Source: Microvirga alba (GTDB lineage: Bacteria; Pseudomonadota; Alphaproteobacteria; Rhizobiales; Beijerinckiaceae). Taken from it: 64,000 bases of DNA. A program made the position numbers and the translations under genes. Numbering within the stretch: position 1 is the stretch's first letter; each line of letters begins with the position of its first letter. Below the pieces are notes generated by a model. It was not told where the DNA came from. It saw only the letters and a list, made by a program, of their open reading frames with translations, and did not search any database. The stretch spans positions 682,001 to 746,000 of the forward strand of contig NZ_JADQDO010000001.1 of NCBI RefSeq assembly GCF_015694465.1, in the 5' to 3' direction. Below are positions 55,467 through 64,000 of this stretch, piece after piece.

Positions 55467-55545
55467 CGCCATTAAATTCGGCCGGCGACGCTTTTCGTCC
55501 CCGACGGCATCAGTCTCGATCGTGCAGGAGTGCTGAGCCTTGGGT

Positions 55546-56364
55546 TCAGTCAGCGTGACTTAGGCGCTCAATCATCGCCATGGCCGCAGCCGGATTGCGC
55601 GCCTTGAAGCCGCTGATGACGTAGATAAACACATCGCGCTGGATGGCTGGCCCCGCCGGATGGGGTAGGACTTCGTCGAGCCCCTCGGGTGTGCCGCCCG
55701 ATGCCCAGATGCGGGCCCGTTTCACCCAGGCGTCCGTCGCATTGTTCGAATAGCCTGCGTCCTCCGCCTCGGTGCTCCCCATGATGCGCGCATATACGAA
55801 AGGGGCCGTGAGGTCGGCGATCTGCGGATAGTCGCTGTCGGCGGCAATGACGATGGCGACGCCGTGCTCGCGGACAAGCGCGATGAATTCCGGTGACCGG
55901 AAGCTGTCATGCCGAACCTCGACCGCGTGACGGATCGTGCGTCCTTCAACGCTCTTGGGCAGAAGCTTCAGGAAGCCTTCGAAATCATTCGGGTCGAACT
56001 TCTTGGTCGGCATGAATTGCCAGTTGATCGGGCCAAGCTTGTCCTTCAACTCCATCACGCCGCTGGAGAAGAAGCGCGCGATGGACTCTCCCGCCTCGGA
56101 GAGAACCCGCCGATTGGTGGTGAATCGCGGCCCTTTCAGTGCGAACACGAAATCGTCGGGCGTCTCCGCATGCCATTTCGCGAAGCTTTCCGGCTTCTGC
56201 GATCCGTAATAGGTGCCATTGATCTCGATGGAGGTGAGCTTCCGGCTCGCGTATTCCAGCTCTCGTTTCTGGGCGAGACCTTCAGGATAGAAGGTGCCTC
56301 TCCACGGCTCGTAGGTCCATCCGCCGATCCCGACACGGATGCGCGGCTTTGCGTCATGCGGCAC
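55546..56364 (-). CDS. DUF72 family protein
   Basis: 272 aa TIM-barrel-like family. RVGIGGWTYEPWRGTFYPEGL and LTSIEINGTYYGSQKPESFAKWH are the signature of DUF72 (YecE). Cytosolic; biochemical role unknown. Not co-transcribed with neighbours. Confidence 0.9.
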   Translation of the reverse strand: MPHDAKPRIRVGIGGWTYEPWRGTFYPEGLAQKRELEYASRKLTSIEINGTYYGSQKPESFAKWHAETPDDFVFALKGPRFTTNRRVLSEAGESIARFFSSGVMELKDKLGPINWQFMPTKKFDPNDFEGFLKLLPKSVEGRTIRHAVEVRHDSFRSPEFIALVREHGVAIVIAADSDYPQIADLTAPFVYARIMGSTEAEDAGYSNNATDAWVKRARIWASGGTPEGLDEVLPHPAGPAIQRDVFIYVISGFKARNPAAAMAMIERLSHAD

Positions 56365-56598
56365 GTTCGAATTCCCCTCAGACCTGATCGGTTGCGTTGA
56401 CCCGCATTTAGAGCGCCTTGCCGGTAAGGCACGGCGTCTCCTTTCAATTCAGCGGCTCAAGCTATCATAAAAAGCAGTCTTAGCGCTCTCACGGAAAATC
56501 TCTGCTTCCTTGGCGTTGGGTGTCGCCGCCCCATATCCACCCGGTGCCAAGAGGCTCCAGGAGGCGCGCTGCCCTCCCGATACCGGAGGAGGTGAGAG

Positions 56599-57516
56599 AT
56601 GCTTCGGTTTGTACTCGGCACTATCGGTGCCCTTGGGTTGACGCTGCCCGTCGCAGCGCAAGTCCAGCCGTTCCCGGCGGGCTTCCGCACGCAGGAAATA
56701 CCGACGAACGGCACCACTCTCCATGTCCGTGTCGGCGGCCAGGGGCCGGCGGTCGTGCTCCTTCATGGCTATGGCGAGACGGGCGACATGTGGGCGCCGC
56801 TGGCGGCGGAGCTTTCGCGCGATCATACCGTCGTCACCCCCGACTTGCGCGGGATGGGGCTCTCGTCCCGTCCAGAGGGTGGCTACGACAAGAAAACGCA
56901 AGGCCGGGACATCGCGGGGCTGCTCGATGCGCTGAAGATCGAGAAGGCGGACCTCGTCACGCACGATATAGGCAACATGGTCGGCTATGCCTTCGCGGCG
57001 CAATATCCGGCGCGGGTCACGCGTTTCGTCATCATGGACGCGCCCCTGCCGGGCATCGGCCCGTGGGACGACATCGTGCGCAGCCGGGCGTTGTGGCATT
57101 TCTCTTTCCAGGGACCCGACGCCGAGCGGCTGGTCGCCGGTCGCGAGCGGATCTATCTCGACCGCTTCTGGAACGAGTTCTCTGCCGATCCGAAGAATTT
57201 CGGCGAAGCCGCCCGCGAACACTACGCCAAGCTCTATGCGCAGCCGGGAGCCATGCATGCTGGCTTCAACCAGTTCGCCGCCTTCGATCAGGATGCAGTC
57301 GATAACAAGGCGTTCGTGGCAAACGCCAAACTGACGATGCCGGTTCTCGCCATCGGCGGCGAAAAGTCCTTCGGGCCGACCATGGCGGTGGTCATGCGGG
57401 CTGCCGCGACCGACGTCACGGAAAAGGTGATCCCCAATGCTGGGCACTGGCTGATGGAAGAACAACCCGCAGCCACAATTGCCGCTATCCGGGCTTTTCT
57501 TGATCAGGGCCGGTGA
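56599..57516 (+). CDS. Exported alpha/beta hydrolase (epoxide hydrolase/dehalogenase-like)
   Basis: 305 aa. Signal peptide (MLRFVLGTIGALGLTLPVAAQ). HGYGETGDMW is the oxyanion loop, LVTHDIGNMVGYAFA the nucleophile elbow with Asp, as in epoxide hydrolases and haloacetate dehalogenases, and NAGHWLMEEQP the catalytic His. Substrate unknown, and location periplasmic by its signal. Convergent to the marR gene. Confidence 0.88.
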   Translation: MLRFVLGTIGALGLTLPVAAQVQPFPAGFRTQEIPTNGTTLHVRVGGQGPAVVLLHGYGETGDMWAPLAAELSRDHTVVTPDLRGMGLSSRPEGGYDKKTQGRDIAGLLDALKIEKADLVTHDIGNMVGYAFAAQYPARVTRFVIMDAPLPGIGPWDDIVRSRALWHFSFQGPDAERLVAGRERIYLDRFWNEFSADPKNFGEAAREHYAKLYAQPGAMHAGFNQFAAFDQDAVDNKAFVANAKLTMPVLAIGGEKSFGPTMAVVMRAAATDVTEKVIPNAGHWLMEEQPAATIAAIRAFLDQGR

Positions 57517-57538
57517 TGCCGGAACGCTCCCCGCACCC

Positions 57539-58078
57539 TCACTTATCGGCTCCCGTCCCGCCAGCCTCGGCTGAGAGGCTGAGCGCGAGCTTGCGCAGGA
57601 GCCCGGCAAGTTGCCGCCGCTCGACGTCGCTAAGCGCTCCGATGAGCTTGCGTTCGAGGGCCATATCCTCCCGCAACGCAGCCTCCGCGCGTTCTCGCCC
57701 GAGCTCGGTCAGCTCGACAAGCAGGCTGCGCCTGTCGGTTTCGGCCGGGCGGCGGCGCACGAGCCCCGCGGCCTCGAGCCGGGAGAGCCGGTCGGTCAGG
57801 CCGCCGGAGGAAATCATCAGCGTGCGGTAGAGCTCAGTCGGTGTCAGGCGGAAAGGCGGACCAGATCGGCGTAGCGTCGAGAGCACGTCGAATTCACCGG
57901 CGTCGAGGCCGTGGCGTGCGAATACGGCCTCAATCGCAGGCCGCAGATGCAGCGTGATCCGGCGCGCCCGGCCAATGATCGTCATGCCCTCCGTATCCAC
58001 GTCGGGTAGTTCCTTCGCCCATTGAGCCGTGAGTCGGTCGATATGGTCCGATGGCAGGTCCTCCGCCTCGATTTTCAT
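57539..58078 (-). CDS. MarR-family transcriptional regulator
   Basis: 179 aa winged helix. FDVLSTLRRSGPPFRLTPTELYRTLMISSGGLTDRLSRLEAAGLV is the DNA-binding region (recognition helix SSGGLTDRLSRLEAAG) and RPAETDRRSLLVELTELG the wing. Divergent from VOC-SRPBCC-DoxX; two near-identical imperfect dyads between the starts are probable operators, so it likely controls itself and that operon. Confidence 0.92.
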   Translation of the reverse strand: MKIEAEDLPSDHIDRLTAQWAKELPDVDTEGMTIIGRARRITLHLRPAIEAVFARHGLDAGEFDVLSTLRRSGPPFRLTPTELYRTLMISSGGLTDRLSRLEAAGLVRRRPAETDRRSLLVELTELGRERAEAALREDMALERKLIGALSDVERRQLAGLLRKLALSLSAEAGGTGADK

Positions 58079-58110
58079 GTCGGTGTCTCCTTGATTTTTG
58101 CATCATGCAA

Positions 58111-58130
58111 TTATCTTGACGTCGAGACAA
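58111..58130. promoter_or_regulatory. Putative MarR operator, site 1
   Basis: An imperfect 20-bp dyad TTATCTTGACGTCGAGACAA, 32 bp upstream of the regulator's ATG. It matches site 2 at 17 of 20 positions. Confidence 0.6.
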
Positions 58131-58139
58131 TGCGAACTA

Positions 58140-58159
58140 TTATCTTGATGTCGAGGTAA
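58140..58159. promoter_or_regulatory. Putative MarR operator, site 2
   Basis: TTATCTTGATGTCGAGGTAA, centred 29 bp from site 1 and touching the SD (GAGG) of the VOC gene, so binding should block its expression. Confidence 0.6.
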
Positions 58160-58170
58160 ATGAGGTTCCC

Positions 58171-58596
58171 ATGACCCAGACATCATTGCCGCCTTTCGCG
58201 CTGACCGGGCTGGACCATGTCGTGTTTCGCTCCGCCGCCAGCGAGCGCCTTGTTGCCTTCTATCGGGACGTGCTCGGCTGCGCCCTTGAGCGGGAGCAGC
58301 CTCAACTCGGCCTGATCCAGCTCAGGGCCGGGCGCTCGCTGATCGATATAGTCTCCGTTGATGGCCCCCTGGGTCGCGCCGGCGGGAGAGCGCCCGGCAC
58401 GGAGGGCCGGAACGTCGATCACATCTGTCTCGGTGTGCGTCCGTTCGACGAGGCCGCGTTGCGGGCGCACTTTGCGCACCATGGCATTTCGATTGACAGC
58501 GCGGGTCCTCGTTATGGCGCGGAAGGTGAGGGGCAATCGCTCTACATCCGCGATCCCGATGGCAATACAGTCGAGATCAAGGGATCCGCCACGTGA
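58171..58596 (+). CDS. VOC-family (glyoxalase-like) protein
   Basis: 141 aa. GLDHVVFRSAASERLVAFYRDVLGC and YIRDPDGNTVEIK are the two halves of the VOC fold, with metal-ligand His and Glu in the normal places. Likely a small-molecule dioxygenase, lyase or resistance protein; substrate not predictable. First gene of a MarR-controlled unit. Confidence 0.9.
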   Translation: MTQTSLPPFALTGLDHVVFRSAASERLVAFYRDVLGCALEREQPQLGLIQLRAGRSLIDIVSVDGPLGRAGGRAPGTEGRNVDHICLGVRPFDEAALRAHFAHHGISIDSAGPRYGAEGEGQSLYIRDPDGNTVEIKGSAT

Positions 58597-58649
58597 GCTA
58601 AACCGCGCCGATCGCATACAGCCTGGAATATCAAACCCGGAGAAGTCGA

Positions 58650-59147
58650 ATGCCCGCATCAGCCGAAGCTGCTCCAACCACGGATCGCGAGTTGGTGTTG
58701 ACCCGCATCATCGATGCGCCGCGCGAGAAGGTGTTCAGGGTGTGGACCGATCCCGAGCTCCTCAAGCAATGGTTTGCCCCGCGCCCCTACACCACGCCTG
58801 TCGCGGAGATGGATGTTCGGTCAGGAGGCGCGAGCCTGATCGTGATGCGTGACCCCGACGGCAACGATATGACGAACCGCGGCGTCTATCTCGACGTCGT
58901 CGAGAACGAGCGCATCGTCTTTACCGATGCCTACACCAAGGCCTGGGAGCCGTCGGAAAAGCCGTTCATGACAGTGATCGCGACTTTCGAGGATGTCGGC
59001 GGCGACAAGACGAGATACACCGCCCGCGTCCACCACTGGACTGTCGCCGACCGCGAGATGCACGAGAAGATGGGCTTCCACGAAGGCTGGGGCCAATGCG
59101 CCGATCAAATGGCCGAAGTCGTCGGCAAGCTCAACGCCGATGCGTGA
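58650..59147 (+). CDS. SRPBCC (AHSA1-type) domain protein
   Basis: 165 aa. LTRIIDAPREKVFRVWTDPELLKQWFAP is the typical N-terminal of the AHSA1/START-like fold, and FHEGWGQCADQMAEVV the C-terminal helix. Binds hydrophobic ligands. Often found beside MarR/ArsR regulators, as here. Confidence 0.92.
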   Translation: MPASAEAAPTTDRELVLTRIIDAPREKVFRVWTDPELLKQWFAPRPYTTPVAEMDVRSGGASLIVMRDPDGNDMTNRGVYLDVVENERIVFTDAYTKAWEPSEKPFMTVIATFEDVGGDKTRYTARVHHWTVADREMHEKMGFHEGWGQCADQMAEVVGKLNADA

Positions 59148-59171
59148 GCGCGTGAAGGGGAGGGCGAGAGC

Positions 59172-59585
59172 ATGCACATGAACATCGCAGTGAAAGAGAG
59201 CTCCACATCGCAAATCGCCCTGTGGAGCGGACGTGCCTTGAGCGGCCTCGTCGTGATATTCCTCGCGTTCGACGCGGGTATGAAGATCATTTCCCTGCCG
59301 ATCGTCGCAGAAACGTCCGTGCAATTGGGGTGGCCCGCGCATTTGGGCGTGACCCTCGGCATTCTTCTGCTGGGCTGCACGCTCCTCTACGCGTTTCCGC
59401 GCACCGCAATTCTCGGCGCGGTCCTGTTGACGGCCTATCTCGGCGGCGCGGTCGCAACCCATGTCCGCATCGAGAACCCGCTCTTCACGCACGTTCTGTT
59501 TGGCGTCTATGTCGGGGCGGCCTTGTGGGGCGGGCTCTATCTACGCGATGAAAAACTGCGGTCGCTCATTCCCTGGCGGCGCTGA
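59172..59585 (+). CDS. DoxX-family membrane protein
   Basis: 137 aa with four hydrophobic segments. ALSGLVVIFLAFDAGMKI and QLGWPAHLGVTLGILLLGCTLLY match DoxX-like quinone-related membrane proteins. Last of the VOC-SRPBCC-DoxX operon, with 24 bp to the previous gene. Confidence 0.9.
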   Translation: MHMNIAVKESSTSQIALWSGRALSGLVVIFLAFDAGMKIISLPIVAETSVQLGWPAHLGVTLGILLLGCTLLYAFPRTAILGAVLLTAYLGGAVATHVRIENPLFTHVLFGVYVGAALWGGLYLRDEKLRSLIPWRR

Positions 59586-59695
59586 GCGCCGCCAGGTCGG
59601 AGACCGAAATCGTCATTGCAACTGAGGAGCCCGGATGAACCCGACCATCGCGCGAGACACCCCAATCGCATATCAGTTGCTTGGGCTGAGTTCGC

Positions 59696-61621
59696 TCAGA
59701 TCACGCGGAAATCATCGGCGGAGAGCGCAAGTTTTACTTTGAGGGTCGCAATCTTGATCTGCGCAGTCTTGCCTGTCCCATCCGCGTCATAATAGAGGGC
59801 GCCAGTCGCCTCATTGTAAATGATGCGATCAGTGGCGTCATGCGCCGCCGTGCCTTTGAAAAACATGCCCTTGGCAAACTTCCCTGGCATCGGAAGTGAG
59901 CCCTTGCCAACTTTGAAGTACTTGTTTTCAAGCCAGATCGTGTCGTCTTTCACATTGAAGTCGGTGATTTTGTCCACATTGCTTTTGACGTGAGGCTTCA
60001 TGTCGAACACAAACACGTCCTTACCTGCGTTGCCGGTGAGCACATCATTGCCGCTTCCGCCGACGAGCAGGTCATCGCCTTCGCCGGCTATCAGGGTATC
60101 ATTGCCCGCATCGCCATAGATCTGATTGGAGAAAGCATCGCCTGTCAGAAGGTCCTTGCCCGCCCCGCCATTCAGCGTGTCTTTAAGCACAGTGTCGCGG
60201 CTCATCTGGCTTGCGGCGAGATTGATCGTGTAGGGTACAGTCCAGGTTTGAGCCCCCTCGGTGAGCGTCACCGTCGCCGCCTTTGTTCCCGCCGCAGCAT
60301 AGACGTGGCTGAAGCTCACGCTGCTGAGAGCGGGTAGTGCGGTGTTGATGTCGCCATCGCCCCAAGCGACCGCGACCTGCGACGCTGCGCCGACCCCGAG
60401 CTTCAGTTCGATGCTGCGTCCATCGAGGATAGCTTGCCGTTTCGAGGTATCTGTAGGAGCCAGATAGATGTCATTCTCGAAATTATCGTCTCCGGCCGAG
60501 AGTTGCCCGTCGCCATTGAAGACGACATAGCGCCCGTCAGCACTGATGTGGGGATTGACGCTCGTGCCAAACCCCTGCGAACCGTCGGACTTGGTCGAAA
60601 AGCGGGTGAGGGTCTTGGTCTGCAAGTCCCTCAGGTAAATGTCGGTTCTAACGTCTGTGTCAGCCGGCACCAACGCAGCGCCGCTTTCAAATACCACGTA
60701 GCGCCCGTCGGCACTGATGTGAGGATTGAAGCTGTGGTTGTCTGCCTGTGAGCCGTCGGCTTTGGTCGAGATGCGCGTAAGGGCTTTGGTCTGCAGATCC
60801 TGAAGGTAAATGTCACGAATGAGATCGGTGTCCGTCGCCACCAATCGATTGGTCGTCTCGAATACCATGTAGCGCCCGTTCGGGGTGATCTGCGCTTTCG
60901 CGCCGTCTCCGAGGCGGCCCTGGGTGTTGGACAGCAGGTCTTTCGAGTAAATGCTCGCGCCGGTATCGAAAACCACATAGCGCCCGTCCGGGCTGATCTG
61001 CGCGTTTTTGCTATCTAAGCCGGTGGAGACCTGGGTGAGGGTATTCGTCCGCAAGTCCTTCAGATAGATGCTAGAGAGGCTATCGGTGTCTGTCGCTGCG
61101 AGCCGGGCGGTGGTCTCGAACACCACGTACCGTCCGTCTGCACTGATGCTGGCATTGGTGCCGGTCTTGCTGCCGCTGCTGCCGTTGTGCTGGGAGCCGT
61201 CGGACTTGGTCGAAATACGGGTGATGGCGTTGGTCAGCAGGTCCTTCAGATAGATGTCGGTGGAGGTGTCGGTATCCCCCGCCACGAGTTGGGCGCTGGA
61301 CTCGAACACCGCGTAGCGCCCATCAGGAGTGATCTGAGGGTGGAAGCTCATGCCGGAGCCGAAGCCGACCTGAGAGCCATCAGCCATTGTTGAGACGAGG
61401 GTGAGGGTATTGGCTTGCCGGTCCCGGAGGTAGATGTCGGATACGGCGTTATTATCCCCGGTCACGAGTCCGGCCTTGCTCTCGAATATCACGTAGCGGC
61501 CGTCCGGGCTGATCTTAGCGTTGATGCTGCCGGCTTCGGCGGACGAGCCGTCCGCCCTGTTCGAAACGCGGGCGAGGATTTCGGACCGGCGGAACGATTG
61601 CAGGGTAAGGGCGAAGGGCAT
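59696..61621 (-). CDS. Secreted PD40/TolB-like beta-propeller protein with RTX C-terminus
   Basis: 641 aa. Seven repeats of the PD40 core (I[ST]xDGRYxVFE, e.g. ISPDGRYVIFES, ISADGRYVVFET) occupy about residues 30-390, each followed by DIYLKDL; two repeats are short. Then a PKD-like segment and RTX nonapeptides (LNGGAGKDLLTGD, GNDTLIAGEGDDLLVGGSGND) near 500-560, and a typical type I secretion tail ending LSADDFRVI. No signal peptide. It would be exported by an RTX-type type I system, not present here. The C39 exporter at the left edge is for GG peptides. Start ATG at 61621; a TTG at 61651 is possible. Confidence 0.9.
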   Translation of the reverse strand: MPFALTLQSFRRSEILARVSNRADGSSAEAGSINAKISPDGRYVIFESKAGLVTGDNNAVSDIYLRDRQANTLTLVSTMADGSQVGFGSGMSFHPQITPDGRYAVFESSAQLVAGDTDTSTDIYLKDLLTNAITRISTKSDGSQHNGSSGSKTGTNASISADGRYVVFETTARLAATDTDSLSSIYLKDLRTNTLTQVSTGLDSKNAQISPDGRYVVFDTGASIYSKDLLSNTQGRLGDGAKAQITPNGRYMVFETTNRLVATDTDLIRDIYLQDLQTKALTRISTKADGSQADNHSFNPHISADGRYVVFESGAALVPADTDVRTDIYLRDLQTKTLTRFSTKSDGSQGFGTSVNPHISADGRYVVFNGDGQLSAGDDNFENDIYLAPTDTSKRQAILDGRSIELKLGVGAASQVAVAWGDGDINTALPALSSVSFSHVYAAAGTKAATVTLTEGAQTWTVPYTINLAASQMSRDTVLKDTLNGGAGKDLLTGDAFSNQIYGDAGNDTLIAGEGDDLLVGGSGNDVLTGNAGKDVFVFDMKPHVKSNVDKITDFNVKDDTIWLENKYFKVGKGSLPMPGKFAKGMFFKGTAAHDATDRIIYNEATGALYYDADGTGKTAQIKIATLKVKLALSADDFRVI

Positions 61622-61694
61622 CTCAAGCTCGGCGTTAATTGAATGATACAACGTATGATATATCGTTAACTAACAATGTGAAATCCTGCTTTAG

Positions 61695-62240
61695 TCAGTG
61701 TTCCCGAGTTTCCAATGAGGAATCGGAAGCAGACAACGCAATCAGCTTGGAGAGAATGAAATTCTCGTGCTGTTCATTTTCCAGGTGGAAAAAAGTTGAG
61801 CCATTCCGCAGGAAGGCATGTTGCTCATAGAAGCGCAACGCGTTCGTATTCTCATGATTGACTGCGAGCCAGACGGACGTGATCCCAAGCTTGTCGCAAT
61901 AAGCCAATGCGTATTTTAGCAGGGCGCTTCCTATGCCGCGCCCAACAAAGTGCTCTTGGACATAAAGCTTGGCGATCTCTACACGAGATTCCGGATCGCT
62001 TGGGATGGGCGAGTTCAGGATCAGCCGCAGGTATCCGAGAAGATGCGCATTTTCCTCGTACACAACGAAAACCTGGTTCTCATCGTTCACGCTTGCTGCA
62101 ATCTTCTCGGGGGTGAATTCTGCCAGAACGTAGTCGGAGAGTGCGTTCCTCAGTCCACTTTTCGCGTAAGTATGGAGCCAAACCTGGATCGATAGGGCCG
62201 CCAAATTACTGGCATCGGAGGTCGTGGCTATGCGTATCAT
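61695..62240 (-). CDS. GNAT-family N-acetyltransferase
   Basis: 181 aa. IAKLYVQEHFVGRGIGSALLKYAL is the acetyl-CoA-binding motif A (Q/RxxGxG/A), and AVNHENTNALRFYEQHAF the later motif. Less GC-rich than neighbours. The ATG of MIRIATTSDA has GGGAAGAAAG upstream; the frame extends to 62318 without support. Substrate unknown. Confidence 0.9.
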   Translation of the reverse strand: MIRIATTSDASNLAALSIQVWLHTYAKSGLRNALSDYVLAEFTPEKIAASVNDENQVFVVYEENAHLLGYLRLILNSPIPSDPESRVEIAKLYVQEHFVGRGIGSALLKYALAYCDKLGITSVWLAVNHENTNALRFYEQHAFLRNGSTFFHLENEQHENFILSKLIALSASDSSLETREH

Positions 62241-62550
62241 CGACTTTCTTCCCGCCGTGCAAGGCAACAGCCGCCTTGTGACGGGGAGCAATCTACACGC
62301 TGAAGTTCTGGCTTTCATTCGCCGGCAATCGAATGGCTGGGTACGGCGCGGGGAAGTTGTGGAATACCGGGTTGTGAGCGGATTTATGTGATCCGGAGCA
62401 GGGCTCCTTGTGTCGGCGAAAGACCCAAGGTCGCCCGATGGGCGGCCTTGCTGTTGTAGGCTCTACGAGATGAGCGCTCCGCGTGAGGCGGATTGATGCG
62501 GGCGCCAGTCCCGGCGCAACGCCTTTCGGTCCGCTCCGCAGAGTCTTGCT
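62241..62550. other. 310-bp gene-free stretch with a hairpin
   Basis: Holds the promoter of the minus-strand GNAT gene and a 10-bp hairpin (62427-62449, AAGG(T/C)CGCCC type, one G-U pair) about 100 bp past the deaminase stop, which may end that transcript. No gene seen. Confidence 0.4.
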
Positions 62551-63456
62551 TCAGTACTGAAGTTTCTTGCTGCGTTTCCAAAGGTTGAACGCATCGAGGG
62601 AGTTTGCGACGGACGACTGAAGCGCCCTGACGCCCTTGCGCTCACGGTAAGGCTGCGCGAGTTCCGCATAAAGAGCCTCATCCGAGAAGCTGGCTCCTTG
62701 CACGGCGGCGTCGTAGCGCGTCGCCGCGAAAACGAGTTTAGGGATGCGAGCCCAATAGATGGCTGCGTAGCACATCGGACAGGGCTCTGCGGACGAGTAG
62801 ATGACGCAGTGCGACGTCGCGCCTTTCTGAGGAAGCTTCGCCTCCTCCTTCTTGATGCCGTCGAGGCTGAACACCCCGAGCTCACGGCAGGCGGCGCGGA
62901 TGGCCGTGACCTCCGCATGGGCCGTGGGATCCCGCCATTCGGGCACGTGGTTATGATTGCGCCAGTAACGGATGACCTCGCCGGTCTCATCGTCGATCTG
63001 GAGGATGACCGCCCCGAAAGGGCCGCCGCCGCTCTCGACCGAGATGCGGGCTTCATCCGATGCCATCCGCATCCATTGATTGCCCGCGACTTCGATGCCG
63101 TCATAAACGCCCGCGGCCTTGATGTTGTGAGCGTGCGACGGAACATTCCGGCAGAGCGCTTCGGGCTCGATCGTGCATTTGGGGTCGTAGCCGTTCCACT
63201 CCTGGACGTAGCCGAACAGGGGACGATCCTTCAGCGGAGCCGGCTCGCCCTCATAGGGCTTCCCCCATGGAATGGCCGACATGTTCGTCGTTGCCGGATT
63301 GTAGGGATAGCAGAAGTTCCCGTCGGCCGGCGTCGCGGCAAAGGTCGGGCGTGTGCTCGTGGCCCCAGCCGCCAGACCGCCGATCGCGGCAGCAAGGCCG
63401 CGCAGCAATCCCTTGCGGGTCAGTCCGTGATGATGGCTAGGATCGTTGCAAGTCAT
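62551..63456 (-). CDS. CMP/dCMP-type (guanine-deaminase-like) deaminase with export signal
   Basis: 301 aa. An N-terminal hydrophobic segment (KGLLRGLAAAIGGLAAGA) preceded by TRK looks like a Tat- or Sec-type signal, then about 100 residues of unknown function. The zinc deaminase domain has AHAEVTAIRAAC (His and catalytic Glu) and SAEPCPMCYAAIYW (two Cys). Homologues act on guanine or cytosine, normally in the cytosol. The ATG with GGGGGA upstream is used; a frame starts earlier at 63495. The signal lacks a clear RR pair. Confidence 0.87.
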   Translation of the reverse strand: MTCNDPSHHHGLTRKGLLRGLAAAIGGLAAGATSTRPTFAATPADGNFCYPYNPATTNMSAIPWGKPYEGEPAPLKDRPLFGYVQEWNGYDPKCTIEPEALCRNVPSHAHNIKAAGVYDGIEVAGNQWMRMASDEARISVESGGGPFGAVILQIDDETGEVIRYWRNHNHVPEWRDPTAHAEVTAIRAACRELGVFSLDGIKKEEAKLPQKGATSHCVIYSSAEPCPMCYAAIYWARIPKLVFAATRYDAAVQGASFSDEALYAELAQPYRERKGVRALQSSVANSLDAFNLWKRSKKLQY

Positions 63457-63697
63457 GAGGTCCCCCAAAGCGCCCGGGCGGCGCGGCGTGCTCAAGCTAA
63501 GCTATAATAGATCAAGCTTACAGAGGGTCTTCTCATGTATATTCTTCATGAACCCTACGTCAGAGCGATTTATATGTTTGAAGTTGAGGCAGCGCGCGAT
63601 GGCGCTTGTTCCAAGGCCGGGTCGGGCCCGCGCCTGCGTTTGCGTGTTACGCGGGTTGTGCTCTATTGGCGCCATCAGGACATGTCAGGGGACAACG

Positions 63698-64000
63698 ATG
63701 ACCTTGCAGCTTTTTGCCCATCCTTTCTCCTCCTACTGCCAGAAGGTGCTCGTTGCGCTGTACGAAAATGGCACCCGTTTCGAATTTCGCACGCTGGGTC
63801 CCGACGATGCGCAGAATGCGGCCGAGTGGATGGCTCTGTGGCCGCTGAAGCGCTTTCCTGTGCTTCTGGACGAGGGCTGCACGGTGGCGGAGGCGAGCAT
63901 CATCATCGAGCATCTCGGGCTTCATCATCCCGGCCCGGTGCAACTCGTTCCGGAAGACCCGCGCGCCGCGCTTTCCGTGCGAATGATGGATCGCTTTTTC
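63698..64000 (+). CDS. Glutathione S-transferase family protein, N-terminal part (cut by window edge)
   Basis: The first 101 codons of a GST are visible. MTLQLFAHPFSSYCQKVLVALYENG is the thioredoxin-fold start with SSYCQK in the catalytic position, and EASIIIEHLGLHHPG is the glutathione-binding end of the domain. SD-like CAGGGGAC precedes the ATG. The helical C-terminal domain lies beyond the window. Confidence 0.88.
   Translation, partial: MTLQLFAHPFSSYCQKVLVALYENGTRFEFRTLGPDDAQNAAEWMALWPLKRFPVLLDEGCTVAEASIIIEHLGLHHPGPVQLVPEDPRAALSVRMMDRFF

Noticed and set aside
1..64000. tRNA, rRNA, CRISPR, prophage or insertion sequence
   Set aside because: Intergenic gaps were read for tRNA arms, regular spaced repeats and transposase/integrase genes; none were seen, though a covariance-model scan was not possible.

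Overview
The window is a stretch of a GC-rich alphaproteobacterial chromosome, most likely Hyphomicrobiales (Rhizobiales), possibly near Methylobacteriaceae/Microvirga. This is inferred from gene content and order: a DUF1476 ATPase zeta-type protein, EcfG-type stress promoters, the secD-secF-Mth938-squalene/phytoene-synthase order, nagZ-scpA-scpB-tatABC-serS-surE-pcm-M23 order, two Ku genes with ligD, and FixK/FNR-type sites. No rRNA, tRNA, CRISPR array, insertion sequence or prophage was recognised.

Layout. 1-71: start of rnd (RNase D), running off the left edge. 72-5800: an accessory island between rnd and aspS, which are often neighbours in this group. It encodes a microcin/class II bacteriocin-like export system: a HlyD-type adaptor, a C39-peptidase ABC exporter and an out-of-place, AT-rich PlsY-like membrane protein on the minus strand, with two double-glycine-leader peptides facing the other way. 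5822-20785: aspS, envelope sugar and acyl transferases, malic enzyme (maeB), a large exported protein of unknown function, erpA, dgt, argS, a SPOR protein and nagZ. 20816-29403: scpAB, an orphan ABC ATPase, tatABC, serS, surE, pcm and an NlpD-like lipoprotein. 29559-37494: a DUF815 ATPase, yajC, secDF, two homologues of complex I assembly factors, trmFO, an SDR and a DUF1127 protein of 51 aa.

37.8-48.4 kb: a copper-storage-like protein and a Gly/Tyr-rich secreted protein, then a cluster I read as a candidate low-oxygen regulon: ackA, a hypothetical gene, an orphan ATP synthase epsilon-like gene, a zeta/DUF1476 gene, a small protein, ald, a second-type ftsH, a TMD-only ABC protein, an alpha/beta hydrolase, a PEBP protein and a peptide-deformylase-like protein lacking metal ligands. 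Four intergenic 14-bp sites fit TTG(A/C)-N6-(T/G)CAA, and two more have one mismatch. Several sit at the distance expected for FNR/FixK activation.

48.6-64 kb: a UshA-type nucleotidase; an NHEJ cluster (ku, ligD, ku) in which both ku genes are preceded by GGAAC-N17-GTT, the EcfG promoter pattern; PRC-barrel, DUF72 and exported hydrolase genes; a MarR regulator divergent from VOC-SRPBCC-DoxX with a duplicated operator; a secreted seven-repeat PD40/RTX protein; a GNAT; a deaminase with an apparent export signal; and the start of a GST at the right edge. The best candidates for something undescribed are the microcin-like island with its PlsY-like member and the FixK-boxed ackA-epsilon-zeta-ald-ftsH cluster.
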